64,000 bases of DNA from Debaryomyces hansenii CBS767 (lineage: Eukaryota > Ascomycota > Pichiomycetes > Serinales > Debaryomycetaceae), in assembly GCF_000006445.2 (NCBI RefSeq), contig NC_006043.2, forward strand, positions 1,178,001 to 1,242,000, written 5' to 3'. The notes beneath the pieces are model-generated. The model was not told the DNA's origin and searched no databases. It saw only the letters and a list, made by a program, of their open reading frames with translations. A program made the translations under genes and the position numbers. Position 1 is the first letter of the stretch, and each line of letters begins with the position of its first letter. Positions 62,615-64,000 of the stretch are shown here, piece after piece.

Positions 62615-62650
62615 CGGGTCTATCCGATCATCGGATGCCGGGACTATCGG
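62615..62650. promoter_or_regulatory. Dense cluster of CGG/CCG triplets with a perfect palindrome
   Basis: Within 36 bases there are CGG-N6-CCG (62615-62626), the perfect palindrome ATCCGATCATCGGAT (62622-62636), CGG-N3-CCG (62632-62640) and another CGG at 62648-62650. CGG pairs are the half-sites of Zn2Cys6 regulators. It lies between the divergent oxidoreductase and tannase genes, about 95 and 1060 bases from their starts. Confidence 0.5.
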
Positions 62651-63712
62651 ATATGTGGAGAAACCAAATGCTAAAAAGATTGCAGCCCAGTTTTATCAGA
62701 TCACTGGATATAACTCTACCATTTTAAAGTTTATTCAACCGCAAAATAAAGCTAAAATACTTGGATGTATTAGACATTTCTCTGTAAACTTAGAAAATTT
62801 TTGAACTGAAGTTGAGCTGTCTTTGCAAAGCACGATAAATTAATATTGACGTAAATTCGGGAAGTTATTTCTACAAGATTGTGAATATTTAAATTAATAT
62901 TTATTATATACTTTTGGTATATGAGGATATATTATTTTGATTTAGACCCTTACCGTTAAGTGAATCCATAAGCAAAGTTTTCATACCACAAGTATTGAGC
63001 ATTATTAAGTGTTGTATATTCATCCATCAATATGAATAGCTTCTACCTGTCCAAATATATGTTTCTTGTCATGTATTAACCGTATGTTGTAATTAAACAA
63101 AGTTTGTGTGTTGTCAAAGTAGAATTGATTCCACAATTTTTAATGTGCATTTCTTTGGTCTTCATCATTTTGCAAATAATGGTTTCAATGTCCTTCTTGG
63201 TAACTATCCTAAAACAAGTGCTAGTGCATTCGTAATCTAAGAACATTCTATGAAATTTATTCTTTTTCGTTTCGATTCAGAAGTATCATTAACCTTACGT
63301 CATTAACTTTGAAAATTTAAGAGACCTGCTAAAGCTTTCTGTATAGGAGTTAAGAATTCGCTTGCCATTCCTGCTTTAATAATAATAGCTTCTGGAACGC
63401 TCTTTATTCTAACCTCAAAGCCTTGCGAAGACGAGAAAATTCGCATCAAATAATCTTGGCGTGGGACACACAAATTAAATGAAATTGGTCTTTGACGGTG
63501 AACTTAAATACCGGAACGAATTTTATCCGAGTTATTACAAACGATCGGCATTTGAAGAACAATAGATATGCATATGTATACTAAGCAAAAAATATCAGCC
63601 TTGTTTTGAAAAGCCATGTCAAATTCCACGAGACTAGAAAATAGAAATATATATAGATGCAAGTACGATGTACCTGATTACATTTCAAGTTATTTAGTTA
63701 ATTTAATTAGGA
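62651..63712. other. Tannase upstream region, with a short unexplained frame
   Basis: About 1.06 kb. On the minus strand 63076-63246 there is a 56-codon frame from an ATG (MFLDYECTSTCFRIVTKKD) with Cys- and Lys-rich, protein-like content that I do not recognise. Otherwise nothing. Confidence 0.3.
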
Positions 63713-64000
63713 ATGATAAAGAAATTGTTCATTATTGCCGCTTTATTTGCTACAATTACAAGGGCCAGCCCTATATTAAAAAGAGATTTATCTTCAAATA
63801 ACAGTAGCACTAGTTATTCGCTTGATGATTTATGCTCCATTTCGCATGTTCGGGAGTCGTTGCCTCTGAATGGGACTTTACTTGGTATTGAAATGATTCC
63901 GACATCTGTCGAAGTTAATGTCGCTGAAAGTTCTAATTACTGCTATTGTAACATCTCTGTTTCTTATGCGCATACAGGAAAAAACGATACTATTGTCCTC
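63713..64000 (+). CDS. Tannase/feruloyl-esterase family protein, N-terminal part
   Basis: The ATG at 63713 opens a frame that runs off the window (96 codons visible). Signal peptide MIKKLFIIAALFATITRA, then a KR site at residues 23-24 (PILKRDLSS), which suggests Kex2 processing. The mature start reads SLDDLCSISHVRESLPLNGTLLGIEMIPTSVEVNVA, then YCNISVSYAHTGKNDTIVL. LC at the start, SV near the middle and N-(I/V)-(S/T)-x-x-Y-(A/S)-H-x-G are features of fungal tannases, secreted esterases of gallic or ferulic esters. The catalytic Ser lies outside the window. Confidence 0.75.
   Translation, partial: MIKKLFIIAALFATITRASPILKRDLSSNNSSTSYSLDDLCSISHVRESLPLNGTLLGIEMIPTSVEVNVAESSNYCYCNISVSYAHTGKNDTIVL

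Noticed and set aside
1..64000. tRNA, rRNA, CRISPR arrays, centromere or replication origin
   Set aside because: Scanning by eye for the B-box GGTTCGANTCC on both strands and for arrays found nothing; CRISPR is not expected in a yeast.

Overview
The window is nuclear DNA of an ascomycete (budding) yeast. It is AT-rich, its genes are almost all intron-free with short intergenic gaps on the left, and every identifiable protein has a clear yeast relative. The gene content (Ywp1-like and Kre1-like GPI proteins, SOU-type sorbose reductase-like SDRs, CSH1/IFD-type aldo-keto reductase, NAG3/4-like transporter) points to the CTG-Ser clade, most likely a Debaryomyces-like species. I could not test CTG decoding, and no rRNA or tRNA gene was seen. 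Several starts are set here at the first in-frame ATG inside a longer open frame.

Left block (1-10.9 kb), conserved housekeeping genes: PAC11 (cut by the window edge) divergent from SLD5, then RTC1, a YNL320W-type hydrolase, CDC33 (eIF4E), a KRE1-like GPI protein and BFR2. From general knowledge, PAC11/SLD5 and RTC1/CDC33 are also neighbours in Saccharomyces cerevisiae, and KRE1 lies close to YNL320W, so this is an old syntenic block.

Middle block (11-26.8 kb), a sugar and cell-surface region: a Gpr1/Git3-like seven-helix receptor with a second, internally deleted copy beside it; a DNA topoisomerase II fragment; a Gal4/Lac9-like Zn2Cys6 regulator; an MFS sugar transporter; two divergent SOU-type dehydrogenases whose shared promoter carries a perfect CGG-N11-CCG Gal4-type site; and two tandem Ywp1-like GPI wall proteins with different internal repeats. 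I read this as a possible sugar or polyol utilisation cluster with its own regulator.

Right block (27-64 kb), an accessory region with long gaps. Genes that look intact are a spliced flavin monooxygenase, an aldo-keto reductase, a DHA1 transporter (NAG3/4-like), a TOXD/YNL134C-like reductase, an ARN-type siderophore transporter, a CPA2 cation/proton antiporter and the start of a tannase. Between them lies a belt of broken genes: a Ty3/gypsy pol relic, an ADH6/7-like gene, two transcription factor fragments, a DHA1 transporter, a prokaryote-like nucleotidyltransferase, a Dal5-type permease, a protein kinase fragment, a secreted acid phosphatase, a PEBP-like gene with a single stop codon, and an AIF1/AMID-like oxidoreductase with a single frameshift. 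The belt spans all stages of decay, from one lesion to barely recognisable pieces.
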